From Bradyrhizobium sp. OK095 (GTDB taxonomy: Bacteria > Pseudomonadota > Alphaproteobacteria > Rhizobiales > Xanthobacteraceae): a DNA stretch of 64,000 nucleotides. This document shows positions 50,281-59,147 of the stretch, in pieces. Within the stretch, counting starts at the first letter, position 1; each line of letters starts with the position of its first letter. Below the pieces are notes generated by a model. That model was not told where the DNA came from, made no database searches, and saw nothing but the letters and a program-made list of their open reading frames with translations. The stretch covers positions 186,001-250,000 of the forward strand of contig NZ_FOBX01000008.1 of NCBI RefSeq assembly GCF_900109945.1. Reading direction: 5' to 3'. The position numbers were made by a program, and so were the translations under genes.

Positions 50281-50700
50281 ATGATGCGTGCGGGGCTGTT
50301 TGGCGTACCGCGGGTACGGCCATGGTCGTGGCAGGCGTTTCTGCTTGGGCTAATCGTTGTCGGAGTGTCGGCTGCGCTTCAGGGCGTCTGCGTCGCGCTC
50401 GGCGCAAAACTCTATTTCGCAGCGTTTCTGCCCAGCCTGTTCGTACTCGGATTTGTCGCAGGCGCGCCGGCGGCGGCGTTCGCCGCGCTGCTCACCATTC
50501 CGCTGGTGTGGTGGGCGTTCATCCCGCCCTTCTTCCAGTTCACGCCATTGAACAGCGCGGCTGCGGATTCCATCAACCTGTTCTGCCTCATTGCTGTGCT
50601 CCTGATCGGTCTTGCCGATCTCTGCCGCGAGACGATGACGATCATCAGCCGCGGCGGGCTGAAGCCTTCGGGCGAGAGCGCGGCAACGAATTCGCAATAA
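50281..50700 (+). CDS. DUF4118-like small membrane protein
   Basis: A 139-residue protein with four hydrophobic segments (WQAFLLGLIVVGVSAALQGV, FLPSLFVLGFVAGAPAAAFA, LLTIPLVWWAFIPPFFQF and LFCLIAVLLIGLADLC), like the four-helix DUF4118 module found in KdpD-type sensor kinases. The kinase part is absent, so this is a stand-alone sensor or membrane module. GGGGGAGGCTG precedes ATG 50281, and a second ATG follows at once. Confidence 0.72.
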   Translation: MMRAGLFGVPRVRPWSWQAFLLGLIVVGVSAALQGVCVALGAKLYFAAFLPSLFVLGFVAGAPAAAFAALLTIPLVWWAFIPPFFQFTPLNSAAADSINLFCLIAVLLIGLADLCRETMTIISRGGLKPSGESAATNSQ

Positions 50701-50838
50701 AAGCGGGATAGGCGAGCGCGGACGTTGCCCGCGCGCAACACTCCGGCAACCATCCGCGCACTTGCCGCGCGCCGCTAACTTTTCGAAAAAGATTTGGCCG
50801 CAAGTTCCCTCACAGGAAGGACGAGGGAGTTTTCGGAC

Positions 50839-51048
50839 ATGAACGGCCAAATGAGTGGTCACGCCATCCTGGAGAATGTGCGCCGCTATCGCGGCATCGC
50901 ATCGCTCTATCGCCAGACCGCGACATTCCGCCCGGGCCAGAGCTGGTCGCTGCTGGAGCAGGCGAGGGAATGGGAAGACCGTGCGCTGTCGGAGCTGGAA
51001 TCCTATTTCGCCGCGCGCATGGATTACGCCACCCCGCTCGCGGCCTGA
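50839..51048 (+). CDS. Conserved hypothetical protein (69 residues)
   Basis: A small helical protein: MNGQMSGHAILENVRRYRGI, ASLYRQTATFRPGQSWSLLE and QAREWEDRALSELESYFAAR. It is rich in charged amphipathic helices, soluble, with no motif. Similar small proteins (RxxASLxRQ..AxxP.xSWxLLxxAExWExxA) are common in Bradyrhizobium. Function unknown. Confidence 0.7.
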   Translation: MNGQMSGHAILENVRRYRGIASLYRQTATFRPGQSWSLLEQAREWEDRALSELESYFAARMDYATPLAA

Positions 51049-51062
51049 TCGTTAACCATCGC

Positions 51063-52295
51063 TCACGATACGATCGTCAGGTCAGGCGCGGGCGCCACGA
51101 ACTGCCCGCCCCAGGCGCGAACCTCCGCCAGCTGGGCGATGATCTCGTCCTTCAAATTCCAGGGCAGGATGAAGACGTAATCGGGCCTGGCCGCGACGAG
51201 GGCTGCGGGATCGCGGACCGGCAGATGCGTTCCCGGCAGCAGCAGGCCCTGCTTGTGCGGATTGCGATCCACCGTAAACGGGATCAGCTCGCGCGTGATG
51301 CCGCAATAATTGAGCAGCGTGTTGCCCTTCGCGGGCGCGCCATAGGCCAGCACCGTCTTGCCCGCGCGCCGTGCCGTGACAAGGAAGTCGCGGATCATCG
51401 TGCGCTTCGCCGCAACCTTCTCCCGAAAACCATGCCAGGTCGCAGGTTGGTCGAGGCTTGCTGCCGCTTCGCGCCGTCGCAAGCCATCGAGCGCAAGCGA
51501 GGGCTGTTGAGACGAAGCTTCAGTGCAGACGTGCAGACGCAGCGAGCCGCCATGCGTCGGCAACTCATCCGCATCGAAGGCGCGCAAGGCATGCGCGCGA
51601 AACACCGCCTGAAGGGTCGCGAGCGAGAAGTACGACAGGTGCTCGTGATAGATCGTGTCGAACTGGATCCCTTCGATCAGATGCAGCAGATGCGGAAGCT
51701 CCAGGGTCACGCGTCCGGTCTCGGGCAGGAGAATGCGCAGGCCCGCGACGAAATCGTTGATATCGGGGACGTGCGGCAGCACGTTGTTGGCGACGATCAG
51801 GTCGGGCCTGTGGCCTTCGGCTCTCAGTGCGATCGCCGTATCGCGTCCAAAATAACAGGTCCTGGTCGGGATGCCCTTCGCGACCGCGGTCGCCGCAGGG
51901 CCGCTTGCGGGCTCGACACCGAGCGAACGGATGCCGGCGCGCTGGAAATATTGCAGGAGATATCCGTCATTGCTGGCGATCTCGATCACCTCGGAGTCCG
52001 CGCCAAGCCTGGCGCGCGTCATCATCTCCGCGGCGTAGGCCTCGGCGTGCCGCAGCCAGCTCTCGGAATAGGAGGAGTAATAGAGATATTGGTCGAAGAT
52101 GTTGGCCGCAGGCTCGAACTGCGGAAGCTGGACCAGTCCGCAGGCATGGCACGCACGGGCATGCAGTGGATAGGTCGGCTCGACGGCGTCCGCCCGCTCC
52201 GGCGGGACAAAGGAGTTTGCCAAAGGCGACAGGCCGAGATCGACGAACGTCTCGTCGAGCCCCTCGGCGCAGAAGCGGCATCGATGCCTGGCCAT
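51063..52295 (-). CDS. Class I SAM-dependent sugar C-methyltransferase-like protein
   Basis: A 410-residue three-domain enzyme. An N-terminal zinc-binding module (CRFCAEGLDETFVDLGLSPL, then CHACGLVQL), a SAM-binding Rossmann domain (VIEIASNDGYLLQYFQRAGI) and a C-terminal domain (LAYGAPAKGNTLLNYCGI) match the C-methyltransferases that modify dTDP-linked deoxy sugars. Start ATG 52295 is chosen; GTG 52352 would add 19 residues. It is divergent from rfbC. The partner genes support a deoxysugar role, but the acceptor is unknown. Confidence 0.88.
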   Translation of the reverse strand: MARHRCRFCAEGLDETFVDLGLSPLANSFVPPERADAVEPTYPLHARACHACGLVQLPQFEPAANIFDQYLYYSSYSESWLRHAEAYAAEMMTRARLGADSEVIEIASNDGYLLQYFQRAGIRSLGVEPASGPAATAVAKGIPTRTCYFGRDTAIALRAEGHRPDLIVANNVLPHVPDINDFVAGLRILLPETGRVTLELPHLLHLIEGIQFDTIYHEHLSYFSLATLQAVFRAHALRAFDADELPTHGGSLRLHVCTEASSQQPSLALDGLRRREAAASLDQPATWHGFREKVAAKRTMIRDFLVTARRAGKTVLAYGAPAKGNTLLNYCGITRELIPFTVDRNPHKQGLLLPGTHLPVRDPAALVAARPDYVFILPWNLKDEIIAQLAEVRAWGGQFVAPAPDLTIVS

Positions 52296-52429
52296 GGCAA
52301 GCGCCTTGTTGTGCCGCTCTACGGCGGCTGCTAGGGATTCCTCCGGAACCACAGAAGTTCCGACATCGCCACGCGCGATGCAAACGAAAAAACCAATTCA
52401 CCAGGGGTGTTCGGGAGGGAGCGCCTGAC

Positions 52430-52954
52430 ATGAAGTTCACGCCATTGGCGTTGCCAGGCGTCCTGGAAATCGGGATCGAGCCGGAGGCCGACGCACGCGG
52501 ATTCTTCGCGCGGCTGTTCGACGCTGAAGCGTTCGTCGCGCACGGCCTGCCGACGCATTTCGCACAGCACAGCCTGTCCTACAACGAACGCGCGGGTACC
52601 TTGCGCGGCTTGCACTATCAGGCGGGTCGGCTGGAGGCCAAGCTGGTGCGTTGCGTTGCCGGCCGCGCCTTCGACGTGATCGTCGATCTGCGCCGAACGC
52701 TGCCGACCTATGGACAATGGTGCTCGGTCGAGCTCGCCGCCGATCGCCGCAACGCCGTGTTCATTCCTGCCGGATGCGCGCATGGCTTCCAGACGCTCGC
52801 AGATCGCACCGAGCTGATGTACTTCATCGATACGCCTTATGACGCGCCAGGTGCGACCGGCATTCGCTGGGATGATCCATCACTGGCAATTGCATGGCCG
52901 CTTGCCGATCCGATCCTGTCCGCGCGCGACCGCGCGCTGCCCTATCTCGCATGA
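52430..52954 (+). CDS. rfbC: dTDP-4-dehydrorhamnose 3,5-epimerase-like protein
   Basis: A 174-residue cupin epimerase acting on dTDP-4-keto-6-deoxyglucose-type sugars. Motifs are DARGFFARLFDAEAF, HFAQHSLSYNERAGTLRGLH (the His base region), VRCVAGRAFDVIVDLRR and IPAGCAHGFQTL. GGGAGGGAGCGCCTGAC before ATG 52430 is a good ribosome site. The stop overlaps the next gene (ATGA). The neighbouring C-methyltransferase and reductase suggest a branched deoxysugar for the cell surface. Confidence 0.88.
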   Translation: MKFTPLALPGVLEIGIEPEADARGFFARLFDAEAFVAHGLPTHFAQHSLSYNERAGTLRGLHYQAGRLEAKLVRCVAGRAFDVIVDLRRTLPTYGQWCSVELAADRRNAVFIPAGCAHGFQTLADRTELMYFIDTPYDAPGATGIRWDDPSLAIAWPLADPILSARDRALPYLA

Positions 52955-53844
52955 AGCGGGTGCTGGTCACAGGCGCCTCCGGATTCATCGGTCATGCGCT
53001 GGTGCCGGCGCTGCTTGAATGCGGCTTCGAGGTGCATGGCGTCGCGCGCGCGCCGCGACCGGCGAGCGCCGGCGTCACGTGGCATGCGGCTGATCTGCTC
53101 ACTGAATCCGGTCGCGCGGATGCGCTGCTCGCATCGCGCCCGACGCACCTCGTGCATCTCGCCTGGGAAGCGCGGCCGGGGCGCTATCGCGAAAATCCCG
53201 TCAACCGGCTCTGGGCGGAGGCGAGCGTCGACCTGCTCGCGCGCGCCAGGGCCTGCGGCACGCGCCGGATCCTCGGGATCGGAAGCTGCCTCGAATACGG
53301 CCCGCAAGCTGGTCCGTGCGCGGAACTGACCGATTGTCGCCCGACGACGTTGTACGGCCAAACCAAACTCGTGACATCCGAGGCTTACATCGCCGCTGGC
53401 GCTGCCTGGGGCCGCGTGTTCTTCCCCTTCGGTCCGCACGAGCCGGAGAAGCGCCTCATCCCTTTGCTGATCAGGAGTCTGCGCGCCGGACAGGCCTTCG
53501 ACTGTTCGCACGGCGAGCAATTGCGCGACTTCGTCTATGTCGACGACCTCGCGCAGATGATCGCGGCTGTGCTCGAGAGCGATCTGACCGGCGCCGTCAA
53601 TCTCGCCGGCGGCGAAGCGCGCAGCCTGCGCAGCGTGATCGAGCATTTCGCCGACAGGCTCAAGGCGCGGCACCTGGTCAGGTTCGGCGTCGTCGACGCA
53701 ACCGGCGTCGATGCCGAACCGCTTATCGCGGCCGAAATCGGGCTTCTCCGCAGCGTCACCGCCGGCGTGCCGGCCATCGGATTCGAGGCCGGCGCAGACC
53801 GCGATCTTGCGTGGTGGATCGAGCGTCTGTCGGGGAGAGGGTGA
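52951..53844 (+). CDS. NAD(P)-dependent epimerase/dehydratase (sugar nucleotide reductase-like)
   Basis: A 297-residue extended SDR protein. GASGFIGHALVPAL binds NAD(P) at the N-terminus, and YGQTKLVTSEAY has the YxxxK catalytic pair. A dTDP-4-keto sugar reductase or epimerase is likely from its neighbours. ATG 52951 overlaps the rfbC stop by four bases, so the pair is translationally coupled. Confidence 0.85.
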   Translation: MKRVLVTGASGFIGHALVPALLECGFEVHGVARAPRPASAGVTWHAADLLTESGRADALLASRPTHLVHLAWEARPGRYRENPVNRLWAEASVDLLARARACGTRRILGIGSCLEYGPQAGPCAELTDCRPTTLYGQTKLVTSEAYIAAGAAWGRVFFPFGPHEPEKRLIPLLIRSLRAGQAFDCSHGEQLRDFVYVDDLAQMIAAVLESDLTGAVNLAGGEARSLRSVIEHFADRLKARHLVRFGVVDATGVDAEPLIAAEIGLLRSVTAGVPAIGFEAGADRDLAWWIERLSGRG

Positions 53845-53968
53845 GATGCAGTCCTTTCGCGGTCGCTCCGGCGCGAACAGAACCCAGGGCAACTCCGGAA
53901 TTGTCTGACCGCGCGCATATGCTAGCACTAGCCGATCGACATTTCTTCACGACGGCCGGGGCCGAGCG

Positions 53969-54061
53969 ATGACGACCTTCAACCGCATCTTCACGACAGA
54001 GCGCCTGCTCCAGATCATCGTCATCCTGGCGGCAACGGTTGCGATGAAGCTGATGGGCTGA
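53969..54061 (+). CDS. Possible 30-residue hydrophobic micropeptide
   Basis: MTTFNRIFTTERLLQIIVIL followed by AATVAMKLMG: one hydrophobic segment with a short polar N-terminus. The ribosome site is weak. The frame is bounded by unrelated genes. It resembles other tiny membrane peptides in this window, but the evidence is thin. Confidence 0.35.
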   Translation: MTTFNRIFTTERLLQIIVILAATVAMKLMG

Positions 54062-54072
54062 ATATCAGCGGG

Positions 54073-55050
54073 CTATTGCGCGCCGAATTCGGGCACGTCG
54101 GGCAGATAGTTCGATCCCTCTGAGCCCAGAAAATCGAACATCGCCTGCGCCGGCGGCAGCAGCACCTTGTCGCTGCGGCGGATCACGTACCATTGCCGGA
54201 CGATCGGCAAGCCGGCGACGTGGAGCACGATCAGCCGGCCCTCCGCGAGCTCGTGCGCCACCGTGTGCGCCGAGATGAAGGCGATGCCGAGCCCGGCGAT
54301 CACAGCCTGCTTGATGGTCTCGTTGCTGCTCATCTCCATGCCGATGATCGGCTCGAGGTCCGACCTCTGGAACATGCCCTCCATCAGCGTCCGCGTGCCC
54401 GATCCCCGCTCGCGGGTGAGGAAAGTCTCGTGCACGAGATCGGTCAGGCTGAGGCCTCTATCCTTCTCCAGCCAGTGGCCCTTGCGGGCGACGATGATGT
54501 GCGGATTGCGCCCGAGCTGACGGACATCGACACTGACGTCGGCCGGTGGCCGACCCATCACCGCGAAATCGAGGTCGTAGCCGTGCATGGCCTCGCGGAT
54601 CTCCTCACGATTGCCGACGGTGAGCTTGATCTCGACCTTCGGATACCGCTTCGAGAATGCCGCGATCGCGTGCGGCACGAAGTACTTCGCGGTCGAGACC
54701 GCGCCGAGATGCACGGTGCCGCCGGTTCGTCCGGCGAGCAGATCGAGCGCGCCTTGGCAGTCCATGATCGCGGCTTCGACGCGCTCGGCCAGCGTCAGCA
54801 CCTCCTTGCCCGCCTCCGTCAGCAGCATGCCGTCGCCGGTCCGCTGCACCAGCGGCAAGCCGGCGAGGTCCTGAAGCTGCCGGAGTTGCTGGGTGACGGC
54901 CGGCTGGGTCAGACCGAGAAGGCCGGAGGCAGCTGTGACGCTGCCCTTGGCCGAGAGCGCCGCGAGCGAGCGCAGCTGCCGGATCGTCAGATGCCGGAGC
55001 TGGGTCGCCGCCTGGCCAGGGCCATTATAAGAAATTTCTTTGACACTCAT
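54073..55050 (-). CDS. cbbR: LysR-family regulator of CO2 fixation
   Basis: A 325-residue activator of the divergent cbb operon. The N-terminal HTH is LRHLTIRQLRSLAALSAKGS, VTAASGLLGLTQPAVTQQLR and RLQDLAGLPLVQR. The C-terminal substrate-binding fold (about 105-310) should sense a Calvin-cycle or redox metabolite; RuBP, PEP, NADPH and ATP have been described as effectors in other bacteria. The gene is oriented away from cbbF with an A+T-rich interval between them. The first residues (MSVKEISYNGPGQAATQ) precede the HTH and may be a lineage-specific lead. Confidence 0.93.
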   Translation of the reverse strand: MSVKEISYNGPGQAATQLRHLTIRQLRSLAALSAKGSVTAASGLLGLTQPAVTQQLRQLQDLAGLPLVQRTGDGMLLTEAGKEVLTLAERVEAAIMDCQGALDLLAGRTGGTVHLGAVSTAKYFVPHAIAAFSKRYPKVEIKLTVGNREEIREAMHGYDLDFAVMGRPPADVSVDVRQLGRNPHIIVARKGHWLEKDRGLSLTDLVHETFLTRERGSGTRTLMEGMFQRSDLEPIIGMEMSSNETIKQAVIAGLGIAFISAHTVAHELAEGRLIVLHVAGLPIVRQWYVIRRSDKVLLPPAQAMFDFLGSEGSNYLPDVPEFGAQ

Positions 55051-55082
55051 TATGAATAGAAATTTTCCTTATTAAGCCGCCC
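55022..55082. promoter_or_regulatory. A+T-rich CbbR operator/promoter region
   Basis: TTATAAGAAATTTC (within the first cbbR codons) and TTATGAATAGAAATTTTCC with TTATTAAG are the most A+T-rich tract in this part of the window. They contain repeated T-N11-A and TTA/TAA half-sites as expected for LysR-type regulators. The cbbF start is about 90 bases further on. Exact protected sites cannot be told by eye. Confidence 0.45.
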
Positions 55083-55169
55083 CTGTCAATCTCCTCATGC
55101 CGGGACCGACCGCGACCTACCTCCGCCAGGGAGGGAATGGATGCGGCGCCCGCAAGGGGATGGACGCAG

Positions 55170-56207
55170 ATGACCGGGCAACTCAGGCTGGACGACCACC
55201 TTCAACGGTATTCCGAGACGGCTCCGCACGCGCTTGCGGTCGCGGCTGCAGTCGATGCCATCGCGGCAGCGGCGATCGAGATCGCCGACCTCATCGCCAC
55301 GGGCGATCTTGCCGACGCCTCCGGCCTGACCACCGGCCGCAACAGCGACGGCGATCTCCAGCGCGATCTCGACGTGCAGGCGGATGCGATCCTGCGCCGC
55401 TGCCTCGGCAAGCTGCCGATCGCGGCGTTGGCATCGGAGGAGATGCGCGAGCCGCAGATCGGCGACCGCGAAGGCCGCATCTGCGTCGCGATCGACCCGC
55501 TCGACGGCTCCTCCAACATCGACATCAACATGACCGTCGGCACGATCTTCTCGATCCTGCCTGCGCCGGATGATCTCGCGCTCGCCTTCCACCAGCGCGG
55601 CTCGGCGCAGCTCGCGGCAGGGTTCGTCACCTACGGGCCGCAGACTTCGCTGGTGCTGACGCTCGGCGACGGTGTCGACATCTTCACGCTTGACCGCAAG
55701 GCCGGCTGCTTCAGCCTCGCGCGCAGCGGTGTTCAGGTCGCCGAGACGTGCGACGAGTTCGCGATCAATGTGTCGAATCGCCGGCATTGGGATCCGCCGG
55801 TGCGCGCCTTCGTCGACGAATGCCTTGCCGGCGTCGACGGGGCCGCCAACCGCAATTTCAACATGCGCTGGATCGGATCGCTGGTCGCGGAAGCCTATCG
55901 CATCCTCACCCGCGGCGGCGTGTTCCTCTATCCCTCTGATGCGCGCCCTGGCTATGGCGACGGCCGCCTGCGCCTCACCTACGAAGCGCATCCGATGGCG
56001 ATGATCATCGAGCAGGCCGGCGGCTCTGCCTCGACGGGGCGCGAGCGCATCCTCGACCTCGCCGCGCAAAGCCTGCACCAGCGCGTGCCCCTCGTCATGG
56101 GCTCGAGCAGCGAGGTGCGCCGCGTCGAGGAACTGCATTGCGATCTGCTGCTGGTGGCGAGCGGCTCCGCGCCGCTGTTCGCGCGTCGCGGCTTCTTCCG
56201 CGTTTGA
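55170..56207 (+). CDS. cbbF: Fructose-1,6-bisphosphatase class I
   Basis: A 345-residue enzyme hydrolysing fructose-1,6-bisphosphate (and in autotrophs often sedoheptulose-1,7-bisphosphate). The metal site CVAIDPLDGSSNIDINMTVG and the later GGVFLYPSDARPGYGDGRLR are family hallmarks. Length is usual. The start at ATG 55170 gives MTGQLRLDDHLQRY. It is the first structural gene of the cbb operon, 12 bases before cbbP. Confidence 0.94.
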   Translation: MTGQLRLDDHLQRYSETAPHALAVAAAVDAIAAAAIEIADLIATGDLADASGLTTGRNSDGDLQRDLDVQADAILRRCLGKLPIAALASEEMREPQIGDREGRICVAIDPLDGSSNIDINMTVGTIFSILPAPDDLALAFHQRGSAQLAAGFVTYGPQTSLVLTLGDGVDIFTLDRKAGCFSLARSGVQVAETCDEFAINVSNRRHWDPPVRAFVDECLAGVDGAANRNFNMRWIGSLVAEAYRILTRGGVFLYPSDARPGYGDGRLRLTYEAHPMAMIIEQAGGSASTGRERILDLAAQSLHQRVPLVMGSSSEVRRVEELHCDLLLVASGSAPLFARRGFFRV

Positions 56208-56219
56208 GAGGGACGGCGC

Positions 56220-57095
56220 ATGTCCAGAAAGCATCCGATCATTTCCATCACCGGCTCCTCCGGCGCCGGCACGACCTCGGTGAAGAGGACCTTCGAGCAG
56301 ATATTCTTCCGCGAGAAGGTCAACGCCGCCTACATCGAAGGCGACGCCTTTCACCGCTATGACCGCACCGAGATGCGTACGCAGATGGCCAGTGAGGCCG
56401 AGCGTGGCAACAGGCATTTCAGCCATTTCAGCCCCGAGACCAATCTGTTCGAGGAGCTGGAGCGGGCGTTCCGCGATTATGGCGAGACCGGCACTGCGAC
56501 GACGCGGCATTACGTGCACGATGCCGAGGAATCCGCGCTGCATGGCGTAGCGCCCGGCACCTTTACCGAATGGGAACGGCTGCCGGAGAATTCGGATCTG
56601 CTGTTCTACGAAGGCCTGCACGGCGCCGTCGTCACCGAGAAGGTCAATGTTGCACGCTATGCCGACCTCAAGATCGGCGTCGTGCCCGTCATTAATCTCG
56701 AATGGATCCAGAAGCTGCACCGCGACCGCAGTGCGCGCGGCTATTCGACCGAAGCTGTCACCGACACTGTGCTGCGGCGGATGCCAGACTATATCCACTA
56801 CATCTGTCCGCAATTCAGCGAGACCGACATCAATTTCCAGCGCGTGCCGACGGTGGATACTTCCAATCCTTTCATCGCGCGCTGGATCCCGACGCCGGAC
56901 GAATCGATGGTCGTGATCCGCTTCAAGAACCCGCGTGGCATCGATTTCCCCTATCTGCTCTCGATGCTGCCGCACAGCTGGATGTCCCGTGCGAACTCCA
57001 TTGTGTGTCCCGGCGCGAAGCTTGATCTGGCGATGCAGCTGATCCTGACGCCGCTGATCATGCAGCTGATCGAGCGCAAGCGAAATCTGAAGTGA
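56220..57095 (+). CDS. cbbP: Phosphoribulokinase
   Basis: A 291-residue kinase phosphorylating ribulose-5-phosphate to ribulose-1,5-bisphosphate, the CO2 acceptor. The P-loop is GSSGAGTTS (12-20), followed by EGDAFHRYDR with the catalytic Asp region and the proteobacterial type ending FKNPRGIDFPYLLSML. It is the bacterial octameric class I PRK, not the plant redox-regulated form. GAGAGGGACGGCGC precedes ATG 56220. Between cbbF and cbbT in the operon. Confidence 0.95.
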   Translation: MSRKHPIISITGSSGAGTTSVKRTFEQIFFREKVNAAYIEGDAFHRYDRTEMRTQMASEAERGNRHFSHFSPETNLFEELERAFRDYGETGTATTRHYVHDAEESALHGVAPGTFTEWERLPENSDLLFYEGLHGAVVTEKVNVARYADLKIGVVPVINLEWIQKLHRDRSARGYSTEAVTDTVLRRMPDYIHYICPQFSETDINFQRVPTVDTSNPFIARWIPTPDESMVVIRFKNPRGIDFPYLLSMLPHSWMSRANSIVCPGAKLDLAMQLILTPLIMQLIERKRNLK

Positions 57096-57111
57096 ACGAG
57101 GGGAGGATCCG

Positions 57112-59133
57112 ATGAATATCTCCGTCCACGCGGACGCCGACCTCACGGCAGTCACGCACCGCGATCTCGCCAATGCCGTCCGCTTCCTGGCGATCGACGC
57201 CATCGAGACCTCGCAGTCCGGCCATCCCGGTTTGCCCATGGGCATGGCCGACGTCGCGACCGTGCTGTTCTCACGGTTCCTGAGGTTCGACTCCGCACAC
57301 CCCAATTGGCCGGACCGCGACCGTTTCGTGCTCTCGGCGGGGCACGGTTCGATGCTGCTCTATGCTCTGCTGCATCTCACCGGCGGCGCCGTCAGCCTCG
57401 ACGACATCAAGGCCTTCAGGCAATGGGGCTCGAAGACGCCGGGCCATCCGGAATATGGTCATACGCCTGGTGTCGAGACCACGACGGGGCCGTTGGGGCA
57501 GGGGATTGCGACCGCGGTCGGCATGGCGCTCGCGGAACGGATGGCCAATGCACGGCATGGCGATGGGCTTGTTGACCATTTCACTTATGTGATTGCCGGC
57601 GATGGCTGTCTGATGGAAGGCATCAGCCAGGAGGCGATCTCATTGGCGGGCCATCTCCAGCTCGGCCGCCTGATCGTGCTGTTCGACGACAATGGTATCT
57701 CAATCGACGGGCCGACGTCGCTTGCCACCTCCGACGACCAGCTTGCGCGTTTCGCTGCGTCCGGTTGGTCGGTGCGCCGGGTGGATGGCCACGATCCCGA
57801 GGCCGTCGCGCAGGCGATTGCGGAGGAACGCGAGAGCACAAAACCGTCGCTGATCGCCTGCCGCACCGTGATCGGCTATGGCGCGCCTGATAGGCAAGGC
57901 ACCGAGAAGGCGCATGGCGCGCCGCTCGGCGCTGAGCAGGCCGCGGCGGCGCGGCGAACGCTCGGCTGGGATTATCAGCCCTTCGTGGTGCCTGTCACGA
58001 TCGCGAAGGCGTGGCGGATGGTCGGGCAGCGCGGGCAGGTCGAACGTCTCGCCTGGCTCGATCGCTACGAAGGCGCGACGCCGGAGCAGCGCGATCTGTT
58101 CGTCGAGGGCAAGGCCGTGGCTCTGCCGGCCGCCTATGCGCTGGCCGCGGCGAAACTGCGTGAACGCTTTGCGAGCGAGCGGCCCAAGCTTGCGACGCGG
58201 CAGGCCTCGCAACAGGTGCTCGACGGCATCGCCGGGACGATCCCCGGGCTCGTCGGCGGCTCGGCGGACCTGACCCATTCGAACCTGACGCACGCCAAGG
58301 CGCAGGCTCCGGTCAAGAGCGGCGCATTCGGCGGCGACTACATCCATTACGGCATTCGCGAGCACGGCATGGCCGCCGCGATGAACGGCCTCGCCCTGCA
58401 CGGCGGCTTCATTCCCTATGGCGGCACGTTCCTCGTCTTCTCAGACTACAGCCGGCCGGCGATCCGCCTTGCGGCGCTGATGCGGCTGCGTGTCATCCAT
58501 GTGATGACCCATGACTCCATCGGGCTCGGCGAAGACGGCCCGACGCACCAGCCGGTTGAGCATCTCGCGGCGCTGCGGGTCATTCCGAACTTGCTCGTGT
58601 TCCGCCCCGCAGACGCAGTGGAGACATTGGAGGCCTGGGACTGTGCGCTCGCGAGCGAAGATCGTCCGTCGGTGCTGTGCCTGTCGCGGCAGGCCTTGCC
58701 GACCTTCCGCAGCGATGCGCGCGGCAAAAACCGCGTCGCGCGCGGTGCCTATCTCGTTGTCGCGCCGGATGGCGGTCGCGACGTGACATTGATGGCGACC
58801 GGTTCGGAGGTCTCCATCGCGCTGGAAGCCGCACGCCTGCTCGCGACCGAACACATCCGTGCGGCCGTGGTCTCGGCGCCCTGCTTCGCGCTGTTCGAGG
58901 AGCAGCCGGAGGATTATCGCGGCTCCGTGCTCGGCGCAGCGCCTCGCGTCGGTATCGAAGCGGCCGTAGTTGGCGATTGGCATCGCTGGATCGGTTCTGA
59001 TGGCGAATTCGTCGGCATGCGCGGCTTCGGGGCCTCGGCGCCGGCACCGGTGCTCTACCGCGAATTCGGCATCACGCCGCAAAGCATTGCGGAAGCCGCC
59101 CGACGGGCGGTCATCCGCGCTCGCAAGCAATAA
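57112..59133 (+). CDS. cbbT: Transketolase
   Basis: A 673-residue thiamine-diphosphate enzyme rearranging sugar phosphates in the Calvin cycle and pentose phosphate pathway. The TPP motif reads GDGCLMEGISQEAISLAGHL with the downstream DDN, and the Pyr domain has the DSIGLGEDGPTHQPVEHLAA motif. GGGGAGGATCC before ATG 57112 is a strong ribosome site. It follows cbbP by 16 bases. Another chromosomal transketolase copy would be expected elsewhere. Confidence 0.95.
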   Translation: MNISVHADADLTAVTHRDLANAVRFLAIDAIETSQSGHPGLPMGMADVATVLFSRFLRFDSAHPNWPDRDRFVLSAGHGSMLLYALLHLTGGAVSLDDIKAFRQWGSKTPGHPEYGHTPGVETTTGPLGQGIATAVGMALAERMANARHGDGLVDHFTYVIAGDGCLMEGISQEAISLAGHLQLGRLIVLFDDNGISIDGPTSLATSDDQLARFAASGWSVRRVDGHDPEAVAQAIAEERESTKPSLIACRTVIGYGAPDRQGTEKAHGAPLGAEQAAAARRTLGWDYQPFVVPVTIAKAWRMVGQRGQVERLAWLDRYEGATPEQRDLFVEGKAVALPAAYALAAAKLRERFASERPKLATRQASQQVLDGIAGTIPGLVGGSADLTHSNLTHAKAQAPVKSGAFGGDYIHYGIREHGMAAAMNGLALHGGFIPYGGTFLVFSDYSRPAIRLAALMRLRVIHVMTHDSIGLGEDGPTHQPVEHLAALRVIPNLLVFRPADAVETLEAWDCALASEDRPSVLCLSRQALPTFRSDARGKNRVARGAYLVVAPDGGRDVTLMATGSEVSIALEAARLLATEHIRAAVVSAPCFALFEEQPEDYRGSVLGAAPRVGIEAAVVGDWHRWIGSDGEFVGMRGFGASAPAPVLYREFGITPQSIAEAARRAVIRARKQ

Positions 59134-59147
59134 CAGGAGGAATTTTC

